Notes under the pieces: generated by a model | The model's database searches: none | Told to the model about the DNA's origin: nothing | Seen by the model: the letters and a program-made list of their open reading frames with translations, nothing else | Shown here: positions 8,566-15,955 of the stretch, one piece after another | Layout of the letters: every line of letters begins with the position of its first letter | Position numbering within the stretch: the first letter of the stretch is position 1 | Source: Psychrobacillus antarcticus | GTDB lineage: Bacteria; Bacillota; Bacilli; Bacillales_A; Planococcaceae | DNA: 32,120 bases | Assembly (NCBI RefSeq): GCF_029533155.1 | Contig: NZ_JAIZDB010000041.1 | Span: 1 to 32,120 of the forward strand | Reading direction: 5' to 3' | Program-made: the position numbers and the translations under genes

Positions 8566-9363
8566 ATGAAGAAATTATTAATGTTTGTTATAATAGTTAG
8601 CGTTTTGTTGTACATAAGTAATAGTTGGATTCAAACTACTGAAATTACTGTGGAGTCAGATAGACTACCAGCTAGTTTTGATGGAGTAAAAATACTGCAA
8701 ATTTCGGACTTGCATGATGGGACTTTCGGAGACAATCAGGAGAAACTAGTAAAAAAGGTAAAGAAAACAGAACCAGACCTTATTTTTATCACTGGAGATC
8801 TAGTTGATAGTAACCGATATAATTTGGATCAAAGCTTAGAATTAGTAAAGCCAATTATAGACCTTGCTCCCATTTACTATGTGACGGGAAACCATGAAAT
8901 CGCTACGAATGATACCGAGAATATAAAGAGTACTTTAACTGAACTAGGAGTAAATGTACTATCAAATGAAGAGCAAGTGATAGAGCATAATGGGGAAAAC
9001 ATTCGAATTATTGGTATTGAAGATCCTATTAATGGGGTTCTAGTAAAAGAGGCTTTAAGTCAATTTGAGAAAACCGATTTGTTCACTTTAGTACTTTCCC
9101 ATCGACCTGAGGCTTTTCAAGACTACGTAGATTCTGAATTGGATATTGTTTTTTCTGGACATGCACACGGTGGCCAGTTTCGTCTTCCTGGTCTAGGTGG
9201 ACTATTTGCTCCCGGTCAGGGTCTGTTTCCTAGCTATACTGCTGGAATGTACACCAAAAACACTACACATATGATTGTAAGTAGGGGATTAGGGAATAGT
9301 GTAATTCCCATAAGAGTGTTCAATTCACCCGAGATTGTCCTTGTAACATTAAAAAGTATATAA
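8566..9363 (+). CDS. Membrane-anchored metallophosphoesterase, YkuE/YaeI-like
   Basis: 265 residues. An N-terminal hydrophobic segment (about 3-21) should anchor the protein with its catalytic domain outside. All calcineurin-like metal motifs are present: SDLH (47-50), GDLVDS (77-82), GNHE (108-111), SHRPE (His179) and GHAHGGQ (198-204). This layout matches YkuE/YaeI-type phosphoesterases, some of which act on UDP-diacylglucosamine or other membrane-linked phosphates; the substrate here is inferred only by family. There is no twin-arginine motif, unlike B. subtilis YkuE. It ends at a bidirectional terminator. Confidence 0.85.
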   Translation: MKKLLMFVIIVSVLLYISNSWIQTTEITVESDRLPASFDGVKILQISDLHDGTFGDNQEKLVKKVKKTEPDLIFITGDLVDSNRYNLDQSLELVKPIIDLAPIYYVTGNHEIATNDTENIKSTLTELGVNVLSNEEQVIEHNGENIRIIGIEDPINGVLVKEALSQFEKTDLFTLVLSHRPEAFQDYVDSELDIVFSGHAHGGQFRLPGLGGLFAPGQGLFPSYTAGMYTKNTTHMIVSRGLGNSVIPIRVFNSPEIVLVTLKSI

Positions 9364-9367
9364 AATG

Positions 9368-9408
9368 AAAAGACCGCTGACTAAAAATATAGTCAGCGGT
9401 CTTTTTTT
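9368..9408. terminator. Bidirectional terminator
   Basis: A perfect 15-bp stem (9368-9382 with 9391-9405) and a T7 run. It serves the phosphoesterase gene (plus) and the csbD-like gene (minus). Confidence 0.9.
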
Positions 9409-9409
9409 A

Positions 9410-9598
9410 TTACCGTTCGTCTTTACGGTCGAAACGATCTTTTAATTCTCCGACTTTTTGCTGCACTTCACCTTTTAACTTATCTACTTTACCTTCTGCT
9501 TGTAATTTATGATTGTCGGTTGCGTTACCGAATTGGTCTTTTGCTTCACCTTTTGTTTTGTTCACTGCACCTTTTGCTTTGTCAGATAATCCACTCAT
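9410..9598 (-). CDS. csbD: CsbD-family general stress protein
   Basis: 62-residue hydrophilic protein, Lys/Glu/Gln-rich and with almost no hydrophobic core, with the family pattern SDKAKGAVNKTKGEAKDQFGNATDN...GKVDKLKGEVQQKVGELKD. CsbD proteins are abundant small stress proteins of unknown biochemical role; B. subtilis csbD is controlled by sigma-B. Here too a close match to a sigma-B promoter lies upstream, so induction by general stress is likely. The ribosome site GGAGGAGG is strong. Monocistronic. Confidence 0.9.
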   Translation of the reverse strand: MSGLSDKAKGAVNKTKGEAKDQFGNATDNHKLQAEGKVDKLKGEVQQKVGELKDRFDRKDER

Positions 9599-9635
9599 GT
9601 GTATTCCTCCTCCAATTTTTAACTCTACTATTTAT

Positions 9636-9661
9636 CTACCCTGGAAGAGGAGGTATTAAAC
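9636..9661 (-). promoter_or_regulatory. Sigma-B type promoter of the csbD-like gene
   Basis: Read on the minus strand: GTTTAA (9661-9656), 14 nt, GGGTAG (9641-9636). The sigma-B consensus is GTTTAA-N12-15-GGGTAT, so this differs at one base. It lies about 38 bases before the ATG. Confidence 0.75.
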
Positions 9662-9733
9662 TTACTTTATTATTTCAAACTCTTGCAGTATATGATAGAA
9701 CCTTGCAACCTGGCCTTCTGCTGCTTCTATAAA

Positions 9734-10333
9734 CTATTTAAACCATCCTTTTTCTTTAAATCTGGAAATGGCTTCTATTCGATTTCCAACGTCTAGTTTA
9801 TCTAAGATTACGGAGATATAGTTGCGGACAGTACCTGTTGTGATAAACAGTTCACTGGCAATCTCTTTTGTGTTTTTTCCATTTGCAATTAACGCAAGAA
9901 CCTGACTTTCACGCTCTGTAAGAGGGTTTTCTTCCTCGTAAGCCATATCAACAAGCTCAGGAGCATATATCCGACGACCATCCATAATAACACGAATAGA
10001 GTTAGCTAACTCCTCGCTTGGACTATCTTTTAATAAGTACCCATTAACGCCAGCTTTACGTGCACGCTCGAAATATCCGGACCTTGCAAATGTGGTTAAT
10101 ATAATAACTTTACAATCACTTTCTTTTAGTTCTTCCGCTGCATCCAGACCAGTTTTAATAGGCATCTCAATATCCATAATACAAACATCAGGTTGCAATT
10201 GTTCAATTAGTTTCAATACTTCTTCACCATTATTAGCTTTACCGACAACTTCCATATCTTCTTCTAAATCGAGTAGTGAACCTAGAGCACCTAGCACCAT
10301 TCGTTGATCTTCTGCAATGACAATTCGTATCAT
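9734..10333 (-). CDS. desR: Response regulator DesR
   Basis: 199 residues, the same length as B. subtilis DesR. The receiver domain (1-120) has acidic Asp9, phospho-acceptor Asp54 (CIMDIEMP), Thr80 and Lys102. The C-terminal LuxR/NarL helix-turn-helix is PLTERESQVLALIANGKNTKEIA through VRNYISVILDKLDVGNR (about 137-185). Phosphorylated DesR activates des when the membrane stiffens at low temperature. The gene follows desK by 2 nt, and its AGGAGG lies inside the desK end. The assignment rests on length, domains and the des-desK-desR order. Confidence 0.9.
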   Translation of the reverse strand: MIRIVIAEDQRMVLGALGSLLDLEEDMEVVGKANNGEEVLKLIEQLQPDVCIMDIEMPIKTGLDAAEELKESDCKVIILTTFARSGYFERARKAGVNGYLLKDSPSEELANSIRVIMDGRRIYAPELVDMAYEEENPLTERESQVLALIANGKNTKEIASELFITTGTVRNYISVILDKLDVGNRIEAISRFKEKGWFK

Positions 10334-10335
10334 GT

Positions 10336-11466
10336 CTATTCCTCCTGACTGGGTTGTTGTATAACATTTGGAACTCGTATATTCAGTGTAGTTCCGTTTT
10401 TCGAATGAATATCTAGTGTTCCATTCACAAATTCTAGTCTTTCTTTAATGCCAATTAGCCCATGTCCTTTCGACCAATTTACTTTCTCTTCCAAACCTTT
10501 TCCGTTGTCATACACTTTTAGCAATGTTTCTTTTGCAGATTGTTTAATAGATATGGAACAAGTAGAAGCGCCACTATGCTTCACTACATTATTTACTGCT
10601 TCTTTTAAACACATACTGAGTACGTTTTCTACAAGTAGAGGAGTATTCACTAACTTAGGTGTGCCAGTAACGGTACACTTTATCTGTGCGGCTTTAAGGA
10701 TTTGATTGATCCTGAATAGTTCATCCTCCAATTTCGTTCCACGCATATTTGTTACGAGTTCTCGAACCTCTTTTAATACAGAACGTGCCGTCTGGTTAAT
10801 ATCTAATATTTCCGTTTTCGCAGCTTGTGGATTTTTTTCGATTAATCGACTGGCTAAATCACTCTTCAGTCCTATTAGTGAGAGCTTTTGACCAAGTGTG
10901 TCATGCAAATCTCTTGCAATTCGTTCTCTTTCCTCAATAATAATATATTGAGAAATTTTTATTTGTGCTACTTCTAATTGATCTTCTAGTGCTTCCCGCT
11001 GATTTCGCGTATATGAATTAAAAGGCAATAAGATAACACCTATTAAACAAATAATTAGAAAAGGTAAATGAGAGAGAAATAAATCCATCTGAGTAAAAAA
11101 ACCTATAATTACGGCTACAATAGTAGCGGCTAAATGAATACTATAAATAACAAAGAAGCTTAATCGACTTCTTATATTGCCGATTAGAAAAGATAAGAAG
11201 ATGGAGAAATATATGTAACCATACAAATAAGTCATCCAAACACTGATGGAAATTTCTAATGCGACAGAAAAATATAATAACCAGCCTTTGGTTGAAAAAG
11301 AGAATCGGTACGCAATAAAAAATAGCAATGTTAGTGCTAATCCTATTACAATTTCTAACGGACCGGTGGATCTAAATATAAAAAAGAAAGGGAAAATGCA
11401 AAAAACAATCCAAGCATAAATACTTAGCCAGGGATATTTCGGGAATATTTGATACCATTTGGACAC
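10336..11466 (-). CDS. desK: Membrane thermosensor histidine kinase DesK
   Basis: 376 residues. The N-terminal 150 form four to five membrane helices, the sensor of membrane thickness and order. A linker helix leads to the HisKA_3 box ERERIARDLHDTLGQ, with the phospho-acceptor His at about 188, as in B. subtilis DesK. The ATPase domain has the N-box EAVNNVVKH, DNGKG and GHGLIGIKERLE. A GTG at 11475 also opens the frame, but the AAGGTGA site overlaps it and is better spaced for the GTG at 11466. In the cold it acts as kinase for DesR, in fluid membranes as phosphatase. A terminator-like hairpin separates it from des. Confidence 0.9.
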   Translation of the reverse strand: MSKWYQIFPKYPWLSIYAWIVFCIFPFFFIFRSTGPLEIVIGLALTLLFFIAYRFSFSTKGWLLYFSVALEISISVWMTYLYGYIYFSIFLSFLIGNIRSRLSFFVIYSIHLAATIVAVIIGFFTQMDLFLSHLPFLIICLIGVILLPFNSYTRNQREALEDQLEVAQIKISQYIIIEERERIARDLHDTLGQKLSLIGLKSDLASRLIEKNPQAAKTEILDINQTARSVLKEVRELVTNMRGTKLEDELFRINQILKAAQIKCTVTGTPKLVNTPLLVENVLSMCLKEAVNNVVKHSGASTCSISIKQSAKETLLKVYDNGKGLEEKVNWSKGHGLIGIKERLEFVNGTLDIHSKNGTTLNIRVPNVIQQPSQEE

Positions 11467-11510
11467 GTATTTCACCTTCTTACCTATGTATGCTTAATCC
11501 ATTATAATGA

Positions 11511-11546
11511 AAAAACCACTCCTAAGTAATTCTGGGAATGGTTTTT
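11511..11546 (-). terminator. Hairpin between des and desK
   Basis: A 13-bp stem (11511-11523 with 11534-11546, one mismatch, one G-U) with a T6 tail on the minus strand. It would end most des transcripts and allow partial read-through to desKR. TATAAT on the minus strand (11506-11501) just after it could be a -10 for desKR, but no good -35 is seen. Confidence 0.7.
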
Positions 11547-11555
11547 ACAGAAATT

Positions 11556-12596
11556 TTACTTGCTTTCTAAAGTTGAGTTTTTTGAATTTAACTTATCAAT
11601 ATCCAATAAGTGTTTTATCTCTTTGAAGTTCACAAAACTTTTATTAGCTTCATCAAATAGTCGGAAGTGGATAGACTCAAAACTCTTCCGTAAATTAATC
11701 GTAGTAGCTTGGTGTAAAGGTGGTGTAGAATCATGAGCTCTTTCTAAGTTATAGTTAGGAACCCTTGGACTTAGGTGATGCACATGGTGGAATCCGATAT
11801 TTCCAGTTACCCATTGTAAAACTCGAGGCAACTTGTAATAAGAGCTTCCTTCTATAGCTGCTTTTACATAATCCCATTCGGATTCATCTTCAAAATAAGA
11901 ATCCTCAAATTGATGCTGTACATAAAATAACCAAATTCCAAAAGCACCTGCAACGAAGAGGATAGTACCTTGGATGATCGCAAATGCTTGCCATCCGATT
12001 AACCAAATCATCAACGCATAAATAACAATTACAGAAATATTGATTAAATACGTATTGTTACGTTCTTTGCTACGGGCACCTTTCCGGTTAAAGCGATTGC
12101 TAAATAAGAACAGCAATGCTGGTCCTAAACCGAACATAACGATTGGATTTCTATAGAGACGATAAGAAAGACGTTTCATCGGTGATGCTTCAATGTATTC
12201 TTCGACTGTCATCATCCATATATCGCCGACTCCACGTTTGTCTAAGTTTCCACTAGTAGCATGGTGGATATTATGCTCACGTTTCCATTTTTCATAAGCG
12301 AAAAGCGAAATGATTCCGGTAATTGTACCAGTGATATCATTGGCCTTTTTATTTTTGAAGAAAGAACCATGTGTACAATCATGAAAGATGATGAATACCC
12401 GAACGACAAATCCAGCAGCGATAACAGACAAAGCAACGGTTAGCCAAACAGACACATCTAAACTTATATAAGCTAAAAACCATAAAATAAAGAATGGTGG
12501 GATAGTGTTAATTATTTGAATAATACTTTTTTTCATTTCGGAGTTTTCAAAGGGTTTTACATTTTTACGTAATGCTAGTGTTTTTTCTCTGCTCAT
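11556..12596 (-). CDS. des: Acyl-lipid desaturase Des
   Basis: 346-residue membrane di-iron desaturase, close to the 352 of B. subtilis Des, which puts a cis double bond at position 5 of phospholipid acyl chains. The three histidine boxes are present: HDCTH (72-76), HNIHH (108-112) and HHVHH (270-274), with a further QHQFED near 228. Several hydrophobic helices flank them. The start at 12596 has AGGAGG; a longer frame to 12647 has no ribosome site and crosses the -10. With DesK and DesR it restores fluidity after cold shock. Confidence 0.9.
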   Translation of the reverse strand: MSREKTLALRKNVKPFENSEMKKSIIQIINTIPPFFILWFLAYISLDVSVWLTVALSVIAAGFVVRVFIIFHDCTHGSFFKNKKANDITGTITGIISLFAYEKWKREHNIHHATSGNLDKRGVGDIWMMTVEEYIEASPMKRLSYRLYRNPIVMFGLGPALLFLFSNRFNRKGARSKERNNTYLINISVIVIYALMIWLIGWQAFAIIQGTILFVAGAFGIWLFYVQHQFEDSYFEDESEWDYVKAAIEGSSYYKLPRVLQWVTGNIGFHHVHHLSPRVPNYNLERAHDSTPPLHQATTINLRKSFESIHFRLFDEANKSFVNFKEIKHLLDIDKLNSKNSTLESK

Positions 12597-12627
12597 AATA
12601 TTCCTCCTGATGTGAATTATTATTTTA

Positions 12628-12702
12628 ATTATAAGAAAAACCACCAATTAGTAGTAGGCATAAACGTCAAGTCTTAAGTATGACAAGTGTCATATAGGAC
12701 AT
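12628..12702 (-). promoter_or_regulatory. des promoter with candidate DesR operators
   Basis: On the minus strand a TATAAT (12633-12628) lies 32 nt before the ATG and has no good -35, as expected for an activated promoter. About 66 and 74 bases before the inferred start are two overlapping inverted repeats: TATGACA-AG-TGTCATA (12679-12694) and TGTC-N6-GACA (12688-12701); a further GTCA half-site is at 12666. Tandem DesR sites upstream of des are known in B. subtilis; assigning these repeats to DesR is inference. Confidence 0.55.
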
Positions 12703-12733
12703 ATAGGTTATAGCAAATTGAAGGAGGAAAGTA

Positions 12734-12781
12734 GTGCGCTATTCATACAAATTCAAGCACAAAAAAACAGCACCTCAATAA
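12734..12781 (+). pseudogene. Possible remnant of an IS3-family OrfA start
   Basis: AAGGAGGAAA is followed by a GTG frame of 15 codons, MRYSYKFKHK..., which resembles the first residues of IS150-like OrfA (KYSYEFKLK). It then runs into the old putP terminator and stops. Only about ten codons match, so it may be chance. Confidence 0.2.
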
Positions 12782-12791
12782 TAGAGATGCT
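12761..12791 (-). terminator. Original putP terminator, now displaced
   Basis: An 8-bp stem (12769-12776 with 12784-12791, one C-A/G-U position) with seven T on the minus strand (12767-12761). It lies just beyond the displaced putP end in attL, so it should have ended putP transcription before the island inserted. Confidence 0.7.
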
Positions 12792-12797
12792 GCATAC

Positions 12798-12852
12798 ATG
12801 TTATTTATCTTATTCTTTACTTTCCTTCAACAAACGTAATGTTTCATCGAAT
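12798..12852. repeat. attL core (55-bp direct repeat)
   Basis: Identical over 55 bp to 27991-28045. It contains the displaced last 14 codons and stop of putP (stop at 12810-12812 on the minus strand). Left of it is host sequence with the old putP terminator; right of it is the island. Confidence 0.95.
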
Positions 12853-12938
12853 AGAATTTTTCAAGTGTGATAATAACGTTTCAAACCCTTGATATAACTC
12901 AATTTATAACATAATTATTTTGACTTATGAAATGGACT

Positions 12939-12958
12939 GAATACCAATTTGAATACCA
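12939..12958 (+). repeat. Integrase arm-type repeats, left
   Basis: Two direct copies of GAATACCA (12939-12946, 12951-12958), 12 nt apart, between attL and the int stop codon. Three copies lie near attR in the same orientation. This is the expected layout of arm sites for the integrase N-terminal domain. Confidence 0.6.
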
Positions 12959-12962
12959 AATA

Positions 12963-14129
12963 TCAAAAGTTGATGTATTTTGCGAACTTTTCAGCAGTGT
13001 TATCTTTCATCTTTTGCGTAACGTGTGTGTACACATTCATGGTTGTTTTTATGTCGGTATGTCCTATGCGATCCTGCACATCTTTTATACTTGCTCCAGC
13101 TTCAAAAAGAAGTGAAGCATGTGTATGCCTGAAGCCGTGTATTGTAATATGTGGGAATTCATATTTCTCTATCAATGTTTTAAGCATATAGTTAGGATAG
13201 GTGGTCACATGGTAGCCGTCTACAGCTCTTTTATCTGTGGAAGTTAATACAGGTTGATTCGGATTAAAGGCTGCATTAATTCCATATGTTAAAAGTAGTT
13301 TGGTTTGCAGTTTCCGCCACTTCTCTAAAGTTGCTAAGGTTTTGTCATCCACACTAACAACACGCTTAGAATGAGTTGTTTTAGGAGTCTGTAGGTGTTT
13401 CAAAGAGTTTTCAGTCACAGCAATTGTCTTGTTGAAGCGAATTGTTTTTTCCTTGAAATCAATATCATCCCACGTTAAAGCTAATACCTCGCCTTTTCTT
13501 CCTCCAGTGAAAGCAAGCAATCTAAATAGAACATATACTTTCATGTTTTCATTTTTTTCAATGGTATTCAAGAAATGTTCAAGTTGCTGCTTATCATAAA
13601 AGTTTTCTAGTTTTTCTTCTTTGTCCACTTTCGCCACTGGTTTAGGCTTGATGATTTTTCTCATTGGATTGTCATCTATAATTTTTAATACAGTTGCGTG
13701 ATCTAGGACCAATTTTACATAACTCGAATACGTTCTAAAGTTTACATAATGCTTGGACCATTCATTAATAACCTTTTGACAATAGGATGTATTAATCTTT
13801 TCTATAGAAAGAGAACCGAACTTAGGAAGTATGGCCACTTTAAACATATTTACTGTGGTATTAGCGGTTGAAAGTTTCACAGTATGTCTATAGTTTTCTA
13901 ACCACAATTCATATACCTCTTTAAAACTCATCTTTTTTTTCGATTTAAAACCGTTTGCTTCTATATCAAGCTCTAGCCTAGCTAGTGTAAGTTTGGCTTC
14001 TTTCATAGAAGTAAAACCACGTCTAGTTGTACGTTTTGGTTTTCCGGTAAGGGGATCTGTTCCAAGATAAACATTAAACATGTAGGCGGTAGAACCTTCT
14101 TTTTTTGTGTATTTTTTTATAGTCGTCAC
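12963..14129 (-). CDS. int: Tyrosine recombinase (integrase)
   Basis: 388 residues, full length for Tn916/phage-type integrases. An arm-binding N-terminus (about 1-65, with YLGTDPLTGKPKRTTRRGFTS) is followed by a SAM-like core-binding domain (about 67-165) and the catalytic domain. Catalytic residues: Arg211 (TGGRKGE), Lys250, His331 and Arg334 (HGFRHTH), His357 (GHTD) and Tyr367 (NVYTHV). GTG start with AAGGAGA 8 nt upstream. The stop is 4 nt from the arm repeats and about 110 nt from attL, the usual place for an integrase. It should catalyse integration into, and with a directionality factor excision from, the putP 3' end. Confidence 0.95.
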   Translation of the reverse strand: MTTIKKYTKKEGSTAYMFNVYLGTDPLTGKPKRTTRRGFTSMKEAKLTLARLELDIEANGFKSKKKMSFKEVYELWLENYRHTVKLSTANTTVNMFKVAILPKFGSLSIEKINTSYCQKVINEWSKHYVNFRTYSSYVKLVLDHATVLKIIDDNPMRKIIKPKPVAKVDKEEKLENFYDKQQLEHFLNTIEKNENMKVYVLFRLLAFTGGRKGEVLALTWDDIDFKEKTIRFNKTIAVTENSLKHLQTPKTTHSKRVVSVDDKTLATLEKWRKLQTKLLLTYGINAAFNPNQPVLTSTDKRAVDGYHVTTYPNYMLKTLIEKYEFPHITIHGFRHTHASLLFEAGASIKDVQDRIGHTDIKTTMNVYTHVTQKMKDNTAEKFAKYINF

Positions 14130-14150
14130 TTTGTTTCTCTCCTTATATGT

Positions 14151-14168
14151 CCGGGCAAGGGCAATTAG
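14151..14168. repeat. GGGCAAGGG motif, copy 1 of 3
   Basis: CCGGGCAAGGGCAATTAG lies between the repressor stop and the int start. CCGGGCAAGGGCGATTAG occurs at 15340-15357, after the excisionase-like gene, and GGGCAAGGGTAATTA occurs on the minus strand at about 27872-27886, beside the right arm sites. No hairpin forms. Function unknown. Confidence 0.6.
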
Positions 14169-14184
14169 GGGAGAGGTACTATTA

Positions 14185-14679
14185 TTAATAAAATATAGTA
14201 TTGGCTATTTCCAAAAGTTTTAACTTATCTTCTTCAGTTAAAGTTTTTTCATTTAATGTAATTTCTATTTCTGGATTTAAAAGATATTCACTTAATGAAA
14301 TGGATAATTTTCCGTTTTTAATTATTTCGCCATTGATATATCGTTTGCCAATAAATGGATTATCATTGTTAGGACTCTGAGAATCCTCGTCAAAAACTTC
14401 ATCATATATTTTATACATTTTCTCGTTGAGAACATACCCAGCTTTCTTCATAAGAAAATCAAATATCTCGAAATATTCAAATCTACTTGAACTTGAAGAA
14501 AGACCTTTTGCAATCTTTTTTATCATATCTGGTTTTGGAGGATTCACTCTTTCATTTTCAATTTGAGATAAGTATGAATGTGAAGTACCTGATAGGTCAG
14601 CAAGGCTTCTTACAGTTAACTTTTTATTTTTCCTCAGTTTCTTTAGTTCTGATCCAAAAGAGTTGTTTTGCTCACTCAA
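14185..14679 (-). CDS. XRE-family repressor (Stl/CI-like)
   Basis: About 164 residues. An N-terminal Cro/C1 helix-turn-helix (about 10-62, LKKLRKNKKLTVRSLADLSGTSHSYLSQIENERVNPP) is followed by a less conserved C-terminal half that would dimerise or sense an inducer. No LexA-type Ser/Lys protease motif and no ImmA-like gene are seen, so SOS autocleavage is not supported; derepression by a helper-phage protein, as for SaPI Stl, is the natural alternative. TTG starts at 14688 and 14679 are possible; AGGAGG sits 10 nt from the second and only 1 nt from the first. It diverges from the Cro-like gene across repeated AGTTAAAC operators. Confidence 0.8.
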   Translation of the reverse strand: MSEQNNSFGSELKKLRKNKKLTVRSLADLSGTSHSYLSQIENERVNPPKPDMIKKIAKGLSSSSSRFEYFEIFDFLMKKAGYVLNEKMYKIYDEVFDEDSQSPNNDNPFIGKRYINGEIIKNGKLSISLSEYLLNPEIEITLNEKTLTEEDKLKLLEIANTIFY

Positions 14680-14705
14680 ATTAATCAAACCTCCTGTCGT
14701 TAAAT

Positions 14706-14786
14706 ATAGTATAGGTTAAATGATTGAAAAAATAAACAAAAAAGTTAAACAAAATGGTTGAAAAAGTTAAACATATGATATAGTAT
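14706..14786. promoter_or_regulatory. Divergent control region with repeated operators
   Basis: AAAGTTAAAC occurs at 14741-14750 and 14763-14772. The second lies in GGTTGAAAAAGTTAAACA (14756-14773), an 18-mer repeated exactly at 15030-15047, after the cro-like gene; another AAAGTTAAAC is at 16292-16301. For the rightward promoter, TTGAAA (14758-14763) and TAGTAT (17-nt spacing) overlap the repeat, so a bound repressor would cover the -35. TATACT on the minus strand (14714-14709) may be the repressor -10. Confidence 0.6.
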
Positions 14787-14816
14787 AGAAAACAGAAGGG
14801 CAGGAGGTGACATCAA

Positions 14817-15035
14817 ATGACAAAATTAAAAATTAAAGATCACGAAAAAATACAATCTCGAATAGCTCTACAAGGAGATACTCTAAAATCATTTAGTGTA
14901 AAAGTAGATGTTACTAATCAATATCTATCAACGGTTATACGAGGGAAGAGTAATCCATCGCCATTATTAGCTAAAAGAATTGCTGAAAACTTAAACCTAT
15001 CTATAAATGATATTTTTTTTGCTGATAATGGTTGA
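14817..15035 (+). CDS. Cro-like HTH regulator (Str-like)
   Basis: 72-residue DNA-binding protein made up of a single XRE helix-turn-helix (LKSFSVKVDVTNQYLSTVIRGKSNPSPLLAKRIAENLNLSINDIFF). The size and divergent position opposite the repressor match Cro or SaPI Str. CAGGAGGTGA gives an excellent ribosome site. It probably sets the balance between quiescence and the rightward replication operon. A repeat of the operator overlaps its end (15030-15047). Confidence 0.8.
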   Translation: MTKLKIKDHEKIQSRIALQGDTLKSFSVKVDVTNQYLSTVIRGKSNPSPLLAKRIAENLNLSINDIFFADNG

Positions 15036-15069
15036 AAAAGTTAAACAAAATTTAAGGAGGTGAGTAAAG

Positions 15070-15336
15070 TTGACAAGTATTTTTTCTGTAGAAACTCAGC
15101 AAGAAATGAAGAATGAAATTGTAGAACAGATCATGAAGACAGTTGCAGTTTTGGTTCAGGATAAGAATCAGAAAAGATATTTACGAGTTTCAGAATGTAG
15201 CGAGTACGCTTCCGTTTCACTAGGGACTCTAAAAATGTGGATCGAGAAATATAAGTTACCGGTTAGTTGTATTGAAGGTGTTCGCATAATTGATACAAGA
15301 GATTTAGATGACTTCATAGCGAAATTTAAAATATAA
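15070..15336 (+). CDS. Excisionase-like HTH protein
   Basis: 88 residues from a TTG start with a perfect AAGGAGGTGA 5 nt upstream. An N-terminal helix of about 35 residues precedes a MerR/HTH_17-like winged helix (RYLRVSECSEYASVSLGTLKMWIEKYKLPVSCIEGVRIIDTRDLDDFIAKF), the fold of many recombination directionality factors. It is the third gene from the control region, where Xis or early replication regulators usually lie in PICIs. A role in excision with the integrase is inferred; a second HTH_17-type protein is encoded at 26141-26317. Confidence 0.65.
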   Translation: MTSIFSVETQQEMKNEIVEQIMKTVAVLVQDKNQKRYLRVSECSEYASVSLGTLKMWIEKYKLPVSCIEGVRIIDTRDLDDFIAKFKI

Positions 15337-15379
15337 ATGCCGGGCAAGGGCGATTAGAGCAGAATGGAGGGCTTCCACA

Positions 15380-15496
15380 GTGAAAAGAATACACGTTTAC
15401 TTTTTCGGTGAAGAAAAAATACATCCAACAGATTTCACAGTATTCTATGGTGGATATGCAGCTTGTTTAATCATCACAGCAATAGCAATTTTCTAA
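15380..15496 (+). CDS. 38-residue small protein
   Basis: GTG start preceded by GGAGGG at 8 nt. It reads MKRIHVYFFGEEKIHPTDFT and then a hydrophobic C-terminus (GGYAACLIITAIAIF), so it may be a small membrane peptide. It sits after copy 2 of the GGGCAAGGG motif and before the zinc-ribbon gene. No family is recognised. Support is the ribosome site and fit in the operon. Confidence 0.45.
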   Translation: MKRIHVYFFGEEKIHPTDFTVFYGGYAACLIITAIAIF

Positions 15497-15515
15497 AAAA
15501 AGAGGAGGAAATCAA

Positions 15516-15755
15516 ATGTTTAAACCATCAAAATATGTAAACGATATTTGTCCTGGTTGTAGTCCGCAGAAATATATTAAAACAATCTCTAAATTTACGG
15601 GTAAATCTGAAACGTATGAGGATTTACCAGAAGCGAATCATCATCTATACAAATGTGTGAAGTGCGGTGAAAAAGTTTGGTTGGATGAACAGTGGATTAA
15701 AAATAATGCGGTGGAAGTAGAAGAAAAAAAGAAGGTGAGGAAGAAACGACAATGA
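15516..15755 (+). CDS. Small zinc-ribbon-like protein
   Basis: 79 residues with two cysteine pairs, CPGC (about 12-15) and CVKC (about 47-50), spaced as in a zinc ribbon, and a very basic C-terminus (KKKVRKKRQ) that could contact nucleic acid. GAGGAGG precedes the ATG. The stop overlaps the next start as ATGA (15752-15755), so the two are translationally coupled. Similar small zinc-finger proteins are common in the early regions of phages and satellites. No precise role can be given. Confidence 0.65.
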   Translation: MFKPSKYVNDICPGCSPQKYIKTISKFTGKSETYEDLPEANHHLYKCVKCGEKVWLDEQWIKNNAVEVEEKKKVRKKRQ

Positions 15756-15955
15756 GCAGATTCAATTTTGAGTTAAACATCGGCTTAACAACGAATTTAC
15801 ACATAGGTTCAGTGCTAATAACGGACAACCGAACCGGCGAAATGCAGAGTTCAAAGCAATTGGAAGGGACAAGCCGTGATGACCTTGTCGAGAAAGCGCA
15901 GGGCTACAAGGAAAGATTTTTATTGAATATGGAGGTTTTGGAGAATGAAAAATAA
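15752..15955 (+). CDS. 67-residue protein of unknown function
   Basis: A small acidic-neutral protein: a beta-rich first half (FNFELNIGLTTNLHIGSVLITDNRTGEM) and a helical second half (SRDDLVEKAQGYKERFLLNMEVLENEK). It overlaps the zinc-ribbon gene by 4 nt and the next gene by 11 nt, so it is part of the tight early operon. No family recognised. Confidence 0.6.
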   Translation: MSRFNFELNIGLTTNLHIGSVLITDNRTGEMQSSKQLEGTSRDDLVEKAQGYKERFLLNMEVLENEK

